From contig NZ_JAUSRF010000004.1 in NCBI RefSeq assembly GCF_030811685.1, forward strand, positions 327,284-391,283: a stretch of 64,000 bases of DNA, given 5' to 3'. Positions within the stretch are counted from its first letter, which is position 1. Each line of letters begins with the position of its first letter. The position numbers and the translations under genes are program-made. The DNA comes from Neorhizobium huautlense (GTDB taxonomy: Bacteria > Pseudomonadota > Alphaproteobacteria > Rhizobiales > Rhizobiaceae). The notes beneath the pieces were generated by a model. It did not search any database, was not told where the DNA came from, and saw only the letters and a program-made list of their open reading frames with translations. Positions 17,438-28,215 of the stretch are shown here, one piece after another.

Positions 17438-20400
17438 TCAATCATCCATGCCGGAACCCTGCGGGCCGCGACCATCGCCGATGATCTCTCGCTTGCCGAC
17501 ATGGTTGGCCGGGCCAACCAGACCTTCCTGCTCCATCCGCTCCACCAGCGAGGCGGCGCGGTTATAGCCCACCGACAGGCGGCGCTGGATGTAGGAAGTC
17601 GAGCACTTCTTGTCCTTCAGCACAACCTTGACGGCCTTGTCGTAAAGGTCGTCGCCGCTGTCTTCCGAACCCATGGCGCTCTTGTCGAACACGGCTTCGT
17701 CAGTCGTTTCCTCAGCGCCCGCCTCTTCCTCATCCTCGGTCACGGTGCCGAGATATTCCGGACGGCCCTGCAGCTTCAGGTGCTTGACCACATGCTCCAC
17801 CTCGGCATCCGAGACGAATGGACCGTGCACGCGAGAAATGCGTCCACCACCGGCCATGTGCAGCATGTCGCCCTGGCCGAGCAGGTTTTCGGCACCCTGC
17901 TCACCCAGAATGGTGCGGCTGTCGATCTTCGACGTCACCTGGAAGGAAATGCGCGTCGGGAAGTTCGCCTTGATCGTGCCGGTGATGACGTCAACCGAAG
18001 GACGCTGGGTCGCCATGATGACATGGATACCGGCGGCACGCGCCATCTGCGCCAGACGCTGGACAGCACCTTCGATTTCCTTGCCCGCCACCATCATCAG
18101 GTCGGCCATCTCGTCGATGATGACGACGATGTAAGGCATCGGCGCGAGGTCCATCTCCTGTTCCTCGTAGACGATCTCGCCATTGTGGCGGTCGAAACCG
18201 ACCTGCACGTTGACGGTGATCACCTCGCCGGCCTCGCGGGCGGCGGCAGCGCGCTGGTTGTAGCCGTCGATATTGCGAACGGCCAGACGCGACATCTTGC
18301 GATAACGGTCTTCCATCTCGCGCACGGCCCATTTGAGCGCCAGCACTGCCTTCTTCGGGTCTGTGACGACCGGGGTCAGCAGGTGCGGGATGCCGTCATA
18401 AACCGACAGTTCCAGCATTTTTGGATCGATCATGATCAGGCGGCATTCTTCCGGACGCAGCCGGTAGAGAAGCGACAGGATCATCGTGTTGATGGCGACC
18501 GACTTGCCCGAACCGGTGGTGCCGGCCACGAGCAGATGCGGCATTTTTGCCAGTTCGGCAATAACCGGCTCGCCACCGATCGTCTTGCCGAGGCAAAGCG
18601 CGAGGCGATGCTTGGTTTCCCAATAGTCTTCGCATTCGATCAGTTCGCGGAAGAACACGGTTTCGCGCACGGCATTCGGCAGTTCGATACCGATGACATT
18701 GCGGCCGGGCACCACGGCGACACGGGCGGACAGCGCCGACATCGAACGGGCGATATCGTCGGCCAGACCGATGACGCGCGAGGATTTGACACCCGGCGCC
18801 GGTTCGAATTCATAAAGCGTAACGACCGGACCCGGGCGCACGTCGATGATCTCGCCCTTGACGCCAAAATCTTCCAGAATGCTTTCGAGAAGACCGGCAC
18901 TCTGCTGAAGCGCGTCGGGCTGCATGGCCTGCCCACGCTCGCCGCGCGGTTCCTGCAACAGGCCGATCGGCGGAAACTCGTATTCGGCAAGGCTGGGGCG
19001 CACGGTCTGGGCACGCGCCGGCGTTGCGGCCGGAACGGTGATCGTAACGTTGCTCGGCGTCGGAACCGGGGCCGCGACCACTTCGAGGGGAGCCTCGACG
19101 GCAACGGTTTCTGCAACCGGCTCGGCCGGCGCAATTTCGGCAACGGGTGCGACCGGAGCAGACGCACCGAACGAAGAGCCGCCGAACGCGGAACCACCAA
19201 AGGCAGGGCTGCCAAAAATCGGCGTAGAAACGAACGGGCTGGCGACCACCGGTTCGGCGGCGACCGGGGTCGGCTGCACGAATGCCGTCGTCTGGGTCAG
19301 ACCGGCAGGTGCCGCCATCGGCGTTGCCGCGATGGAAACGGTCGGTTGCAGCATGGCAGCTGCCTGCATGGCGCCAAACTGGATGCCATGAGCCTGCATA
19401 AACGGATGCGCGTTGGCGACCATCTGCATGGGCTGCGCGGCCTGCTGGTTGGCCGGTTCCGGCACAGGCGTCACCGGCACGGGTGCTGCCTGCACGGTCG
19501 GCTGCGTCGCATGCTTCACCGGACCTTCGATCGCGGCCTGCAGAAGCGGCGGCAGGGAGGGCAGTTCAACGGCAGCTTCCGCATGTTTTGCGGTTGCTAC
19601 TTCGCGATAAAGCGCGACGACGGAACCAGCCGGCGCATAACGGCGCTTCGAGTTCAGTAGCGTCAGCATTTCCGGCGCCATCACCGGCTTGACCGGACGC
19701 GGCGCCTGCACGATCACCGGCAGAGGTGCCGCAGCAACCGGCTTTTCCACCGGCGTAGCGATCTGGTGGCCATTGAGCGCATCTGACATCGGCGGAATTT
19801 CCGAAATGTCGAACGGCATCACTTCCCAGAAGGCGAAATCGGAAACGGCCACGGGCGCCGCAGCAATTTCGGCCTGCACGTCGCCCACGGCAGCGATCGG
19901 CGCAGCAGCCGGAGCGACAACGGGCGCCACATCATTGGCCACAAGCGAACCGGCAGGCGTCGGCATCGTCTGCACCAGACCACGACGCATGGCGGCGGCC
20001 AGCTGCTGCAATCCGGCAATCGTATCGACCGAACCGCTCGACGAAAACTTCGGATGCGACGCAGGTGCCTGAGGGGCCACCGCGACATATCCATCGAAAC
20101 CATCCGGCATCAGGATCGATGGCGCGGCGACGGTCGCAGTGGTGGCGACCATCTGCTGAACGTCTGCCTGCGCCTGAACCTGAGCCGGGACCTGCTCTAC
20201 AGCAGGGATCTGCGAAACGGGACCGCTGACCGGCGTCATCGGCACGGGGGTCATGGCCGCCGCTGCGATTGGCGCCGCCGAAGCGGCCGGCACACGCCGC
20301 GGCACGATCAGCGGCGAACCCGTCTTGGGAAGAGAATTGCGGAATGCTTCGGCAGCGGCAGCGCGTGCGGCTGCCGCTTCGGCCGCCACCCGTTCGGCTT

Positions 20401-20851
20401 CGTTATCCACGACCGGGCCTGCCGTCACCTTGCGGGCAGCATTCTCGCTCGCGCCTTCGATCGAAAACTGCGCATAGGCATCGGGCATCACGGCGGCCGC
20501 CGGCTCGTGCGCATCCGCATGGCGCGATGACAAGGCGGCCTCGGGCGTGCGGGTAAACCGAACGTTGGGCGCCAGACGAAATGCCTGCTGCCACGCCTCG
20601 TCTTCCTTCGCCCGCGTCGCCTCAGCAGTTTCCGTTACTGCCGTAGCGGCAGCTGCCTTGCGGGCCTGCGCCGAAAGCTGAACCGGTGCCTGCATGCGTG
20701 CCAGAAGGTCCTTGCGGGCCTGGGCGGCCGCATAGGCCACTTCCTGCTCCGCCAGCGATGGCGTCTGCGCGGTGTCTACGGTCTGCGATCCGCCGTCCTC
20801 GGCGATGTTTTTTTCGTTATTCTGGGATGGATTTTTACGAGAAAACTGCAT
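17438..20851 (-). CDS. ftsK: FtsK/SpoIIIE-family DNA translocase lacking the membrane domain
   Basis: About 1137 residues from [10 protein letters not shown]. The first 600 residues are Ala/Pro/Val-rich, low-complexity and without any hydrophobic segment long enough to span a membrane, so the usual four-helix FtsK N-domain is missing. The motor follows: alpha/beta domain with [20 protein letters not shown], Walker [15 protein letters not shown] (about 775), Walker [21 protein letters not shown] (about 905), [20 protein letters not shown] and LGQGDML. The C-terminal gamma winged helix ([20 protein letters not shown]) would read KOPS-like sequences. The frame closes just above the start, so no upstream membrane domain can be attached. 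It may be the second, soluble FtsK paralogue reported in Rhizobiales. It should move DNA during chromosome segregation. Confidence 0.92.
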   Translation of the reverse strand: MQFSRKNPSQNNEKNIAEDGGSQTVDTAQTPSLAEQEVAYAAAQARKDLLARMQAPVQLSAQARKAAAATAVTETAEATRAKEDEAWQQAFRLAPNVRFTRTPEAALSSRHADAHEPAAAVMPDAYAQFSIEGASENAARKVTAGPVVDNEAERVAAEAAAARAAAAEAFRNSLPKTGSPLIVPRRVPAASAAPIAAAAMTPVPMTPVSGPVSQIPAVEQVPAQVQAQADVQQMVATTATVAAPSILMPDGFDGYVAVAPQAPASHPKFSSSGSVDTIAGLQQLAAAMRRGLVQTMPTPAGSLVANDVAPVVAPAAAPIAAVGDVQAEIAAAPVAVSDFAFWEVMPFDISEIPPMSDALNGHQIATPVEKPVAAAPLPVIVQAPRPVKPVMAPEMLTLLNSKRRYAPAGSVVALYREVATAKHAEAAVELPSLPPLLQAAIEGPVKHATQPTVQAAPVPVTPVPEPANQQAAQPMQMVANAHPFMQAHGIQFGAMQAAAMLQPTVSIAATPMAAPAGLTQTTAFVQPTPVAAEPVVASPFVSTPIFGSPAFGGSAFGGSSFGASAPVAPVAEIAPAEPVAETVAVEAPLEVVAAPVPTPSNVTITVPAATPARAQTVRPSLAEYEFPPIGLLQEPRGERGQAMQPDALQQSAGLLESILEDFGVKGEIIDVRPGPVVTLYEFEPAPGVKSSRVIGLADDIARSMSALSARVAVVPGRNVIGIELPNAVRETVFFRELIECEDYWETKHRLALCLGKTIGGEPVIAELAKMPHLLVAGTTGSGKSVAINTMILSLLYRLRPEECRLIMIDPKMLELSVYDGIPHLLTPVVTDPKKAVLALKWAVREMEDRYRKMSRLAVRNIDGYNQRAAAAREAGEVITVNVQVGFDRHNGEIVYEEQEMDLAPMPYIVVIIDEMADLMMVAGKEIEGAVQRLAQMARAAGIHVIMATQRPSVDVITGTIKANFPTRISFQVTSKIDSRTILGEQGAENLLGQGDMLHMAGGGRISRVHGPFVSDAEVEHVVKHLKLQGRPEYLGTVTEDEEEAGAEETTDEAVFDKSAMGSEDSGDDLYDKAVKVVLKDKKCSTSYIQRRLSVGYNRAASLVERMEQEGLVGPANHVGKREIIGDGRGPQGSGMDD

Positions 20852-21064
20852 GGGCACCGAACGAAGGACAGGAGTGGCACGAAGACCTAAAGAGATAGAA
20901 AATAAAGGTTAACAACCCCTTTCAATCGCCCCTCGCCGTGCCATGTCGAGACTCCCCGAAACCACGAGAAAATTACCCTATCACCCACTCATGCATCTGA
21001 TTTCATTCACTTAAAATAAATCGGAAAAATCGTCATCCGAGAACCGATCCGGTAAACGACGCCT

Positions 21065-22414
21065 TCAGCGCTCGGCATAGTCTGAGCGCACGATGCCATG
21101 GCGCTGCAGCTTGTCGTAAAAGGTTTTTCGCGGAATTTTCAAAGCCGCGATGGTCTGCTGCACATTGCCGCCGAACGACGTCAGCGTCTCGCGGATGATC
21201 TCCGCCTCATGGGCATCGACTCGCTCGGGCAGCGAAAGCTCCCCTCCCCTCCCCGGCTGCGCAGCACCCGAAACCGGCACCGGCTCCAGACCCAGCGTCA
21301 CCCGTTCGGCAAAATGCGAAAGCTCGCGCACATTGCCCGGCCAGTGATGATCGGCGAGATAACGCGACACCGAATCCGACATTGCCGGGACATCACGCGA
21401 AAAACGCCGCGCCGCCTTTTCCGCAAAATAATGAAACAGCAAAGCGACATCCTCACGCCGCTCGCGCAAAGGCGGGATCGACAGCGACACCACGTTCAGC
21501 CGGTAATAAAGGTCCTCGCGAAAACTCGCCCGCTGACCGGGATCACCCAGATCCACCTTGGCCGCCGCCACGACACGCAGATCGACCGGACGAATATCAT
21601 TGGTGCCCAGAGGGGCCACCTCACGCATTTCCAGCACACGCAACATGCGCACCTGCGTCGCCATCGGCATGCTTTCGATCTCATCGAGAAACAGCGTGCC
21701 GCCATCCGCGTGCTCGATGCGACCGACACGCCTCTTCTGCGCCCCGGTAAACGCGCCCGGCTCGTGACCGAACAGCTCGCTTTCGATGATCTGCTCCGGC
21801 AATGCGCCGCAGTTCAGCGCCACGAAATGACCATGCGCGCGCCTTCCCCATTGATGCAGCAGGCTCGCCACCACTTCCTTGCCGCTGCCGGTTTCGCCGG
21901 TCACCAACACATCGACATCCGTATCGGCAATCTGTTTCAACGTCTGGCGCAGCCGCACCATCACAGGTGTCTGCCCCAGCAATTGCGGCCCGGCCCCGCC
22001 TTCCGCTGCGGCCAGCCGCAGCCGGCGGTTTTCCATTGTCAGCCGCCGTTTTTCCGCCGCCCGGCGAATGCATTGCAACAGACGCTCGGTGGCGAATGGT
22101 TTGGCGATAAAGTCATAAACGCCATCCTGAATGGCTTTCACCGCCATCGGAATATCGCCATGCCCGGTCATCAGGATCACCGGCAATTCCGCATCCAGCT
22201 CCTTCACGTGCTCGAAAAGCTCCAGCCCATCCAGACCCGGCATGCGGATATCGGACACGATCACGCCCTCGAAATCAGAACGCAGCCGCGACAGCGCTTC
22301 CGTTGCGGAGGTAAACAGCGCCGCATCGAAACCGGCCAGTTCCAGCGTCTGCCCGGTCGCGCGCAACAGATCGGCATCATCATCGATCAGAAAGATTTTT
22401 GTTGCGTCGCTCAT
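21065..22414 (-). CDS. dctD: C4-dicarboxylate response regulator DctD (NtrC family, sigma-54 activator)
   Basis: 449 residues. Receiver domain (about 5-120, phosphoacceptor Asp in [13 protein letters not shown]); AAA+ sigma-54 interaction domain with Walker A GETGSGKE, the sigma-54 contact loop GAFTGAQ, and Walker [12 protein letters not shown]; and a Fis-type helix-turn-helix at the C-terminus ([20 protein letters not shown]). Phosphorylated by DctB, DctD drives transcription of dctA from the -24/-12 promoter seen at 24433. Its ATG overlaps the dctB stop (ATGA at 22411), so dctB and dctD form an operon divergent from dctA. This is the classical rhizobial arrangement. Confidence 0.96.
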   Translation of the reverse strand: MSDATKIFLIDDDADLLRATGQTLELAGFDAALFTSATEALSRLRSDFEGVIVSDIRMPGLDGLELFEHVKELDAELPVILMTGHGDIPMAVKAIQDGVYDFIAKPFATERLLQCIRRAAEKRRLTMENRRLRLAAAEGGAGPQLLGQTPVMVRLRQTLKQIADTDVDVLVTGETGSGKEVVASLLHQWGRRAHGHFVALNCGALPEQIIESELFGHEPGAFTGAQKRRVGRIEHADGGTLFLDEIESMPMATQVRMLRVLEMREVAPLGTNDIRPVDLRVVAAAKVDLGDPGQRASFREDLYYRLNVVSLSIPPLRERREDVALLFHYFAEKAARRFSRDVPAMSDSVSRYLADHHWPGNVRELSHFAERVTLGLEPVPVSGAAQPGRGGELSLPERVDAHEAEIIRETLTSFGGNVQQTIAALKIPRKTFYDKLQRHGIVRSDYAER

Positions 22415-24315
22415 GGCGCCTCCTCATTCATATCCGCAGTCACCAGCGCCAGAAATACGGTGAAGCAGGTATGCCCCGGCTCGCTTTCCACCTCGATGCG
22501 CCCGCCATAATCCGAAACGATATCCTTGGAGATCACCAGCCCGAGACCCAATCCTCTTTCCTTGGACGAGTTGAAGGGCTCGAACATCGCCGCCAGAATT
22601 TTTTCCGGCACACCCGGCCCATTGTCGGAAACACGGATAGCGACACGCTCACCTGCGACTTCCGTGGTGACCGTGATATGCGCGTCGCCCTGCCCTTCCA
22701 CTGCCTCCAGCGCATTGAGAATGAGGTTGATGAACACCTGCTCCAGCCGCAGCCGGCTGCCCATCACCTGCAACCCTTGCGGCGGCGGAAAGATCGTCAG
22801 CGTGTCCATCTTGCCGGCAAAGCGGCTGCGCACCAGCATCAGCGCGCCGTCGAAAACCTCCTTCAACAGAACCGGCACCGCCTCGGACCGGCCCTTGCGC
22901 GCCAGCGCCTTCAGGTCTTCGGTAATCGCACCGATCCGCTCGGTCAGCGAGGCGATCTGGTCAAGGTTTTCGACCGCGCTTTCAGGCTTTCCGCGTGCCA
23001 AAAAGATCTTGGAATTGTCGGCATAGGCGCGAATGGTCGCCACCGGCTGGTTGATCTCATGCGCCACGCCGGCCGCCACCTGCCCGAGGATCGCCAGACG
23101 GTTGGCCTGAACCAGATCCTGCTGCACCGCATGCAGCTTGCGGTCGGTCATCTCGTGGTCGGCGATCTCAGCCTCCAGCCGGTCACGCGCCAGACTGAGG
23201 TCGATCGTGCGCGCCGCCACCCGCTCCTCCAGTTCCTCGCGCGCCCGCTGCTCGCCGGCGATCGTCATCACCGTCACCTGCCGGCGCCGCAACAGGAGGC
23301 CGGCCAGCGCCACCAGACCCGCCCAGCCCATAAGCGTCGTCAGCCGCACCTCGCGCATGGCGTCGGCAAGCGGCAGCCGGATCGGCATCAGGTATTCGAA
23401 CCGCCACGGCGTCGAGGCGATCGGCGCCGTGATGCGCAAGAAGTCCTGCGGTCCCGCCTCACCCGGCATCACCACCCACAGGATCGCCGCCCCATCATTC
23501 ACCATGCGCTCGCGCGAAAACGGCAGCGGCAGAAGCGGCGCATCGCCGAACTGCAGGCTTTCTCTGATAGCGCCGAGATCTTCGGGATGCAGCGGCTGCG
23601 TCGTCATGAAACGCCAGGACGGCACGCTCGACACCAGCACGACATGATTGTTGTCCACCACATAGGAAGGTCGGCCGGAATTGCGCCAGTCCGTTTCCAA
23701 CTGGTCGAATTCCATCTTGGCGACCACGACGCCAAGCGGCGCATCCACCGGGCCCACCCGCTGCGAGATATAAAGACCCGGCCGCTTGCTAACGCTGCCA
23801 AGCGCGAAATGTTCGGCGGAGCCGTCCTTCATCGCCCCGGAAAAATAAGCCCGAAAAGCATAATCATTGCCGACAAAGCTGGTCGGCTCGCGCCAGTTGC
23901 TCGATGCGATCGCAACACCGTCGAGCCCGATCACATAGATGACCGAGGCATTGGTCTGCACGACGAGATCTTCCAGCTTGGCATCGAGAACCTCGCGCCG
24001 CTGTGCCGCCGTTGGCGCCCCCGGGTCGATCAGGGCATCGCGTACATCGCGGTCGCCGGCCAGAAGCAGCGGCAATGCCCGCGGCCGTTCCAACGAGGCC
24101 CGCAGCAAAGCCACCTTCAGATCGGCCTCGGTGCGCCCCTGGCGTTCCAGCAGTGCCAGCGCTGAAACCCGGCCGAAATGCTCCACCAGAAAGCCCAGGG
24201 CCAGAGCCAGACACAAGGCCGCCACCGCGAAGATGGCCCATGTCCGGCGAAATTGCCGGCGCAAAATATCTTCGGTCTGAAAACGAGCTGATTTCGACAT
24301 GGCGCCAATGAGCAT
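22411..24315 (-). CDS. dctB: C4-dicarboxylate sensor histidine kinase DctB
   Basis: 634 residues from the first ATG; MSKSARF five codons inside is an alternative. A membrane helix near residues 28-48, a periplasmic PAS-like (dCache) sensor region (about 50-310) with [15 protein letters not shown], a second helix near 325-345, a coiled coil, then HisKA with [16 protein letters not shown] (phospho-His about 430) and HATPase with [19 protein letters not shown] and GLGLGLVIS. It senses succinate, fumarate and malate and phosphorylates DctD. The neighbours dctD and dctA confirm the identity. Start is uncertain by five residues. Confidence 0.95.
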   Translation of the reverse strand: MLIGAMSKSARFQTEDILRRQFRRTWAIFAVAALCLALALGFLVEHFGRVSALALLERQGRTEADLKVALLRASLERPRALPLLLAGDRDVRDALIDPGAPTAAQRREVLDAKLEDLVVQTNASVIYVIGLDGVAIASSNWREPTSFVGNDYAFRAYFSGAMKDGSAEHFALGSVSKRPGLYISQRVGPVDAPLGVVVAKMEFDQLETDWRNSGRPSYVVDNNHVVLVSSVPSWRFMTTQPLHPEDLGAIRESLQFGDAPLLPLPFSRERMVNDGAAILWVVMPGEAGPQDFLRITAPIASTPWRFEYLMPIRLPLADAMREVRLTTLMGWAGLVALAGLLLRRRQVTVMTIAGEQRAREELEERVAARTIDLSLARDRLEAEIADHEMTDRKLHAVQQDLVQANRLAILGQVAAGVAHEINQPVATIRAYADNSKIFLARGKPESAVENLDQIASLTERIGAITEDLKALARKGRSEAVPVLLKEVFDGALMLVRSRFAGKMDTLTIFPPPQGLQVMGSRLRLEQVFINLILNALEAVEGQGDAHITVTTEVAGERVAIRVSDNGPGVPEKILAAMFEPFNSSKERGLGLGLVISKDIVSDYGGRIEVESEPGHTCFTVFLALVTADMNEEAP

Positions 24316-24340
24316 GATTTCACACTGCCATCAACAAAAA

Positions 24341-24356
24341 GTGCGGATATCCGCAC
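24341..24356 (+). promoter_or_regulatory. DctD-type upstream activator site of dctA
   Basis: GTGCGGATATCCGCAC is a perfect 16-bp palindrome 77 bp ahead of the -24/-12 promoter. It closely resembles known rhizobial DctD sites. A weaker partner, ATCCGGAT (24377-24384), may be the second of the usual tandem pair. Confidence 0.8.
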
Positions 24357-24432
24357 AATTTGCAAATGAAAAGTTAATCCGGATCAAATTGGCACCTGTC
24401 ATTTCAATGACTTAATCGATTGAAACGGAAAC

Positions 24433-24448
24433 TGGCACGAGCCTTGCT
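24433..24448 (+). promoter_or_regulatory. Sigma-54 (-24/-12) promoter of dctA
   Basis: TGGCACGAGCCTTGCT matches the RpoN consensus TGGCAC-N5-TTGCW exactly, with GG and GC ten bases apart. It lies 67 bp before the dctA start codon. Confidence 0.95.
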
Positions 24449-24515
24449 GTCTTAGCTGCATTCTATCAACTGCTGCCCCGGGTAGGAACCTTGAGCGGGG
24501 CAACTGGAGGACATC

Positions 24516-25844
24516 ATGGATATCCACGCACCCGCTGCCACAAAGGCGGAGGCCCTGCCATTTTATCGCCACCTGTATTTCCAGGTCATCGTGGCGATCG
24601 TCGCCGGCATGCTGCTCGGCCATTTTTACCCGGATTTCGGCGCCAGCCTGAAGCCGCTGGGTGACGCCTTCATCCGTCTGGTGAAGATGATCATCGCCCC
24701 CGTCATCTTCCTGACCGTCGCAACCGGCATCGCCGGCATGTCGGACCTGAAGAAGGTCGGTCGCGTTGCCGGCAAGGCGATGCTCTACTTCCTCACCTTC
24801 TCGACCCTGGCCCTCATCGTCGGCCTCATCGTCGGCAACGTGCTGCAACCCGGCGCCGGCATGAACATCGACCCGGCCTCGCTCGACGGCAAGGCAGTCG
24901 CCACCTACGCCACCAAGGCGCATGAAACGACGATCACCGGCTTCCTGATGAACATCATCCCGGAAACCATCGTCGGCGCGTTTGCGCAGGGCGATATCCT
25001 GCAGGTCCTGTTCTTCTCGGTCCTGTTCGGTATTTCGCTCGGCATGGTCGGTGAAAAGGGCAAGCCGGTTCTAGACTTCCTGACCGCGCTCACCACCCCG
25101 ATCTTCCGCCTCGTCGCCATCCTGATGAAGGCCGCCCCGATCGGCGCTTTCGGCGCCATGGCCTTCACCATCGGCAAGTATGGCATCGGTTCGGTCGCCA
25201 ACCTCGCCTTCCTCATCCTGACCTTCTACATCACGGCATTCCTGTTCGTGGTCGTCGTTCTCGGCGCAGTCGCCAAGTATAACGGCTTCTCGATCTTCTC
25301 CCTGATCCGCTATATCAAGGAAGAACTCCTGCTGGTTCTCGGCACCTCTTCTTCGGAAGCGGCCCTGCCGAACCTGATGCAGAAGATGGAACGCGCCGGC
25401 TGCAAGCGCTCGGTTGTAGGCCTGGTCATCCCGACCGGTTACTCGTTCAACCTCGACGGCACCAACATCTACATGACGCTGGCGGCCTTGTTCATCGCCC
25501 AGGCAACCGGCATCGACCTGTCGCTGAGCGACCAGATCCTGCTTCTGCTCGTGGCCATGCTGTCGTCCAAGGGCGCTGCCGGCATCACCGGCGCCGGCTT
25601 CATCACGCTTGCCGCAACGCTTTCTGTCGTCCCGGCCGTTCCGGTTGCCGGCATGGCGCTGATCCTCGGCATCGACCGCTTCATGTCGGAATGCCGCGCG
25701 CTGACCAACCTCGTCGGCAATGCGGTTGCCACCATCGTCGTTGCCCGCTGGGAAGGCGAACTGGACAAGTCGATGCTCGACAAAGCGATGTCCGGCCAGC
25801 TGACCGGCGAACCGGCACCGGCCGCCCTGCAGCCCGCCGAATAA
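24516..25844 (+). CDS. dctA: C4-dicarboxylate/proton symporter DctA
   Basis: 442 residues; GGAGG precedes the ATG by six bases. A member of the dicarboxylate/amino acid:cation symporter (DAACS) family. It shows about eight membrane helices, the serine-rich re-entrant loop [17 protein letters not shown] (about 271-287), [20 protein letters not shown] (about 306-325) and the second loop [20 protein letters not shown] (about 349-368), ending with [20 protein letters not shown]. It imports succinate, fumarate and malate, the main carbon source of rhizobia in nodules. It is driven by the RpoN promoter and the DctD site upstream and followed by a strong terminator. Confidence 0.97.
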   Translation: MDIHAPAATKAEALPFYRHLYFQVIVAIVAGMLLGHFYPDFGASLKPLGDAFIRLVKMIIAPVIFLTVATGIAGMSDLKKVGRVAGKAMLYFLTFSTLALIVGLIVGNVLQPGAGMNIDPASLDGKAVATYATKAHETTITGFLMNIIPETIVGAFAQGDILQVLFFSVLFGISLGMVGEKGKPVLDFLTALTTPIFRLVAILMKAAPIGAFGAMAFTIGKYGIGSVANLAFLILTFYITAFLFVVVVLGAVAKYNGFSIFSLIRYIKEELLLVLGTSSSEAALPNLMQKMERAGCKRSVVGLVIPTGYSFNLDGTNIYMTLAALFIAQATGIDLSLSDQILLLLVAMLSSKGAAGITGAGFITLAATLSVVPAVPVAGMALILGIDRFMSECRALTNLVGNAVATIVVARWEGELDKSMLDKAMSGQLTGEPAPAALQPAE

Positions 25845-25883
25845 TCAAGCCCCCTCAGGTCCTCCCAAGAGACCCGCATGAGA

Positions 25884-25915
25884 AAAGCCCGGAGCAGCAA
25901 TGCTTCGGGCTTTTC
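25884..25915 (+). terminator. Rho-independent terminator after dctA
   Basis: AAAAGCCCG and AGCA pair with TGCT and CGGGCTTTT around a short GCAA loop. The T-run follows on the plus strand, 40 bp after the dctA stop; the structure could work in both directions. Confidence 0.9.
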
Positions 25916-26055
25916 CACTTTGGCTGACGGCCGTCATTGGAGACGCTCCCGAACCACCTTGCCCAAAGCTTCACAACACGTGTAGCCTCATGCTGCACCG
26001 CCGAAGAGAGCGGAAAACAAGGACAGGCCGACAATACGGCCGACGGGAACCAGCC

Positions 26056-26754
26056 ATGACCACAACAACAATGACCGAAACCATCACGCTCGACTTTGCG
26101 GACCTCTCCCCGCGCGACCGCTACAAGATCATGATCGGCACCATCGTGCCGCGGCCGATCGCCTGGGTAACGACGATCGGCACGGACGGCCGCGTCAACG
26201 CCGCGCCGTTCAGCTTCTTCAATTGCCTCAGTTCCGATCCGCCGATCGTCGCGCTCGGCGTCGAATATCGCCAGACCGGCGCCTCCAAGGATACCGGCCG
26301 CAACATCCGCGACACCGGCATATTTTCCGTCAACATCGTTTCGCACGCGCTGATGGATGCGATGAACATCACCGCCGTGCCTTTCGACGAAACAGTCGAT
26401 GAAGTGGCCGAGGCGGGGCTGACACTGCGGCCGGGCTCGAAAATCGCCTGCCCCAGCATCGCGGAAGCACCGGCAGCACTCGAATGCCGCCTGCATTCCT
26501 ATCTCGATATCGGCAATTCCCGGGAAATCGTCGTCGGCGAGATCCTCGCCGCCCATCTGCGCGCCGACATGGTCAACGACCGCCTGCATATCGATCCGGC
26601 CATCCTCGATGCCGTCGGCCGCATGGGTGGCCATGGCTATGCAACGACACGAGATGGCTTCGATCTGGAGACGATGGACGAGGCCCGTTATCGCGGTGCC
26701 GCGCATCTGCGCCCGCGGATGCCGACGATATCGGTCAGGGAAGCGGGAGAATGA
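26056..26754 (+). CDS. Flavin reductase-like (FMN-binding split barrel) protein
   Basis: 232 residues from MTTTTMTETI. The open frame runs about 52 codons further upstream into the dctA terminator, so that part is not coding. The region RYKIMIGTIVPRPIAWVTTI (about 21-40), NAAPFSFFNCLSSDPPIVAL and NIRDTGIFSVNIV are hallmarks of the DIM6/NTAB flavin reductase-like family, which bind FMN in a split barrel. Enzymes of this family serve as flavin reductases for monooxygenases or as flavoprotein oxidoreductases; the partner here is unknown. It stands alone between the dctA terminator and a convergent acetyltransferase gene. Confidence 0.85.
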   Translation: MTTTTMTETITLDFADLSPRDRYKIMIGTIVPRPIAWVTTIGTDGRVNAAPFSFFNCLSSDPPIVALGVEYRQTGASKDTGRNIRDTGIFSVNIVSHALMDAMNITAVPFDETVDEVAEAGLTLRPGSKIACPSIAEAPAALECRLHSYLDIGNSREIVVGEILAAHLRADMVNDRLHIDPAILDAVGRMGGHGYATTRDGFDLETMDEARYRGAAHLRPRMPTISVREAGE

Positions 26755-26806
26755 TCATTTTGCCACGACCTTGACGATCTCGCGCACGCGATCGATCTGT
26801 AAGATA

Positions 26807-27256
26807 TCAGGCACCGGGATCAAGGTCGTATATCGCGACGGCTCGCCGCTTTGCGATCCGCTCGTACAAGCGCTGCCCCGCCTCGTTATCAAGACCGGTC
26901 TCCCAATAGATTCGCCGCCAGCCTTCAGACTTCCCGACTTTCGACAGGTGATTGATAAAAGCTGTCGCCATTCCCCGGCCGCGCGCGGACGGCGTAACCC
27001 AGAGATCTTCCAGATAGCAGACCGACCGCAACGTGAATGTATGGGGATGAATGATGGCATGAGCCAGCCCGACAGTCTCCTCGCCATCGGACAAAAGCCA
27101 AGCATACATCGGGTGGCTGCCCTCCAAAATCCGCTGCCAGAGCGCATCGATCACCGCGTCTGACATGCCCTCGGCGCCGAAATGGAGACAATTTTCGCGC
27201 CAAAGCCTCTCCCAGTCGGGACGGTCAGCCGGCTCTGCTTTCCTGATCTGCAACAT
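26807..27256 (-). CDS. GNAT-family N-acetyltransferase
   Basis: 149 residues, one GNAT domain. The acetyl-CoA pyrophosphate loop is in LEDLWVTPSARGRGMATAFI (about 84-103; the RGRGMA part is the Q/RxxGxA motif). The end YWETGLDNEAGQRLYERI is the usual C-terminal helix with the tyrosine that acts as general acid. The substrate cannot be predicted. A response regulator gene lies 54 bp upstream on the same strand and may share the transcript. Confidence 0.85.
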   Translation of the reverse strand: MLQIRKAEPADRPDWERLWRENCLHFGAEGMSDAVIDALWQRILEGSHPMYAWLLSDGEETVGLAHAIIHPHTFTLRSVCYLEDLWVTPSARGRGMATAFINHLSKVGKSEGWRRIYWETGLDNEAGQRLYERIAKRRAVAIYDLDPGA

Positions 27257-27310
27257 CCCGTCCCCACAGCTACAGGAATATCTGGCAGTCCGTTCAACTG
27301 GGAAAACAGC

Positions 27311-27691
27311 TTACGCTGGAATGACCTTGGCGATCTCGCTCGCCAGTTCTTCCTGCGAATACGGTTTTCCCAAGCGCCCGACATCGACATCCATGCCATC
27401 CGGCAGGTCCGTATAACCGGAAGCTAGCAGGATCGGCAGGCCGGGCACGAGCTGGCGGGCCTGCTGTGCAAGCTCGGCACCGTTCATGCCGGGCATGGAA
27501 AAATCGGTAATCATCAGGTCGATACGGTCGCCGCCATCGATCGATTTGCCGAGCAGTTCCAGCGCCTCGCGGCCGGAATGCGCCTCGATCACCTTGTGGC
27601 CAAGCTCTTCCAGCATGTCGACGGATGTCATGGCGATCAGCACGTCGTCATCCACCATCAGGATCCGTCGTTGCGTCTGCAGGTCGGTCAT
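27311..27691 (-). CDS. Single-domain (CheY-like) response regulator
   Basis: 126 residues with only a receiver domain: acidic pocket MVDDD (about 13-17), phosphoacceptor Asp in LMITDFSMPGMNG (about 63), Ser in LLASGYTD (about 92-99) and Lys in LGKPYSQEEL (about 110). There is no output domain, so it must act by protein contact or as a phosphate sink. No kinase is adjacent, which makes it an orphan. Stand-alone receivers ending in a GKPYSQEELA-type helix often accompany hybrid kinases in Rhizobiales. Confidence 0.87.
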   Translation of the reverse strand: MTDLQTQRRILMVDDDVLIAMTSVDMLEELGHKVIEAHSGREALELLGKSIDGGDRIDLMITDFSMPGMNGAELAQQARQLVPGLPILLASGYTDLPDGMDVDVGRLGKPYSQEELASEIAKVIPA

Positions 27692-27933
27692 ATCAGTTAC
27701 CCCGGGCCGTCAATTTGTTCTTTTTGGTTATTCCGCCCCGCGGCAGATACCGGGGATATGAATAGAGAAACGCTTCCGCCTCCAGGAAGGAATCCTTTGG
27801 AAAAGATAGCGTGGGGTATATTTACGACAAGATTGAGAAGACTGCATCTCTTTCTTCGTCCGATACCGGACGGAAATATTGCTGAACACCCGGCCGGCTC
27901 GCAGCCGGGCTTTCGTCTTCGATGCAGCCCGGA

Positions 27934-28131
27934 TCAGGACTTTCTCTTGTCGTCATCCGGCGCATTGCCCGGACGCGTCGCCGAAACCGGGTCGCTGGCC
28001 GGAAACGTGTCCTCCAGAGCCTCGTCCAGTTCGCTTTCCGCATCGGTGCGCCGCTGCACCTTCTTCTCCTCCTTCAGCGATTTGACCGCATCGGATGGAG
28101 CCTTGTTGGAATTGTCGTGCGCCATGGCCAT
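27934..28131 (-). CDS. Small charged protein with a DTFPASDPVS motif, unknown function
   Basis: 65 residues from the ATG that has GGAGG six bases upstream; longer frames to 28176 lack such a site. The protein is very hydrophilic. The first half is Lys-rich (SDAVKSLKEEKKVQRRTD) and the second half carries ELDEALEDTFPASDPVS, a motif I associate with small uncharacterised alphaproteobacterial proteins. No signal peptide or membrane helix. Probably disordered. Function unknown. Confidence 0.7.
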   Translation of the reverse strand: MAMAHDNSNKAPSDAVKSLKEEKKVQRRTDAESELDEALEDTFPASDPVSATRPGNAPDDDKRKS

Positions 28132-28215
28132 TGTGTCCTCCATCATCGTGAACTTGATGGAACAACGTGGAGACATGCGCGACGGTTCCGTCAGGCGGCT
28201 ACGGTGAAGCCGACC

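Noticed and set aside
17198..19660. 820-codon plus-strand open frame
   Set aside because: Antisense to ftsK, with skewed composition and no motif.
22399..24165. 588-codon plus-strand open frame
   Set aside because: Antisense to dctB; the sense strand carries all kinase motifs.
24400..24420. A second -24-like TGGCAC upstream of the dctA promoter (near 24390)
   Set aside because: There is no TTGC at the right distance, so it does not form a -24/-12 promoter.
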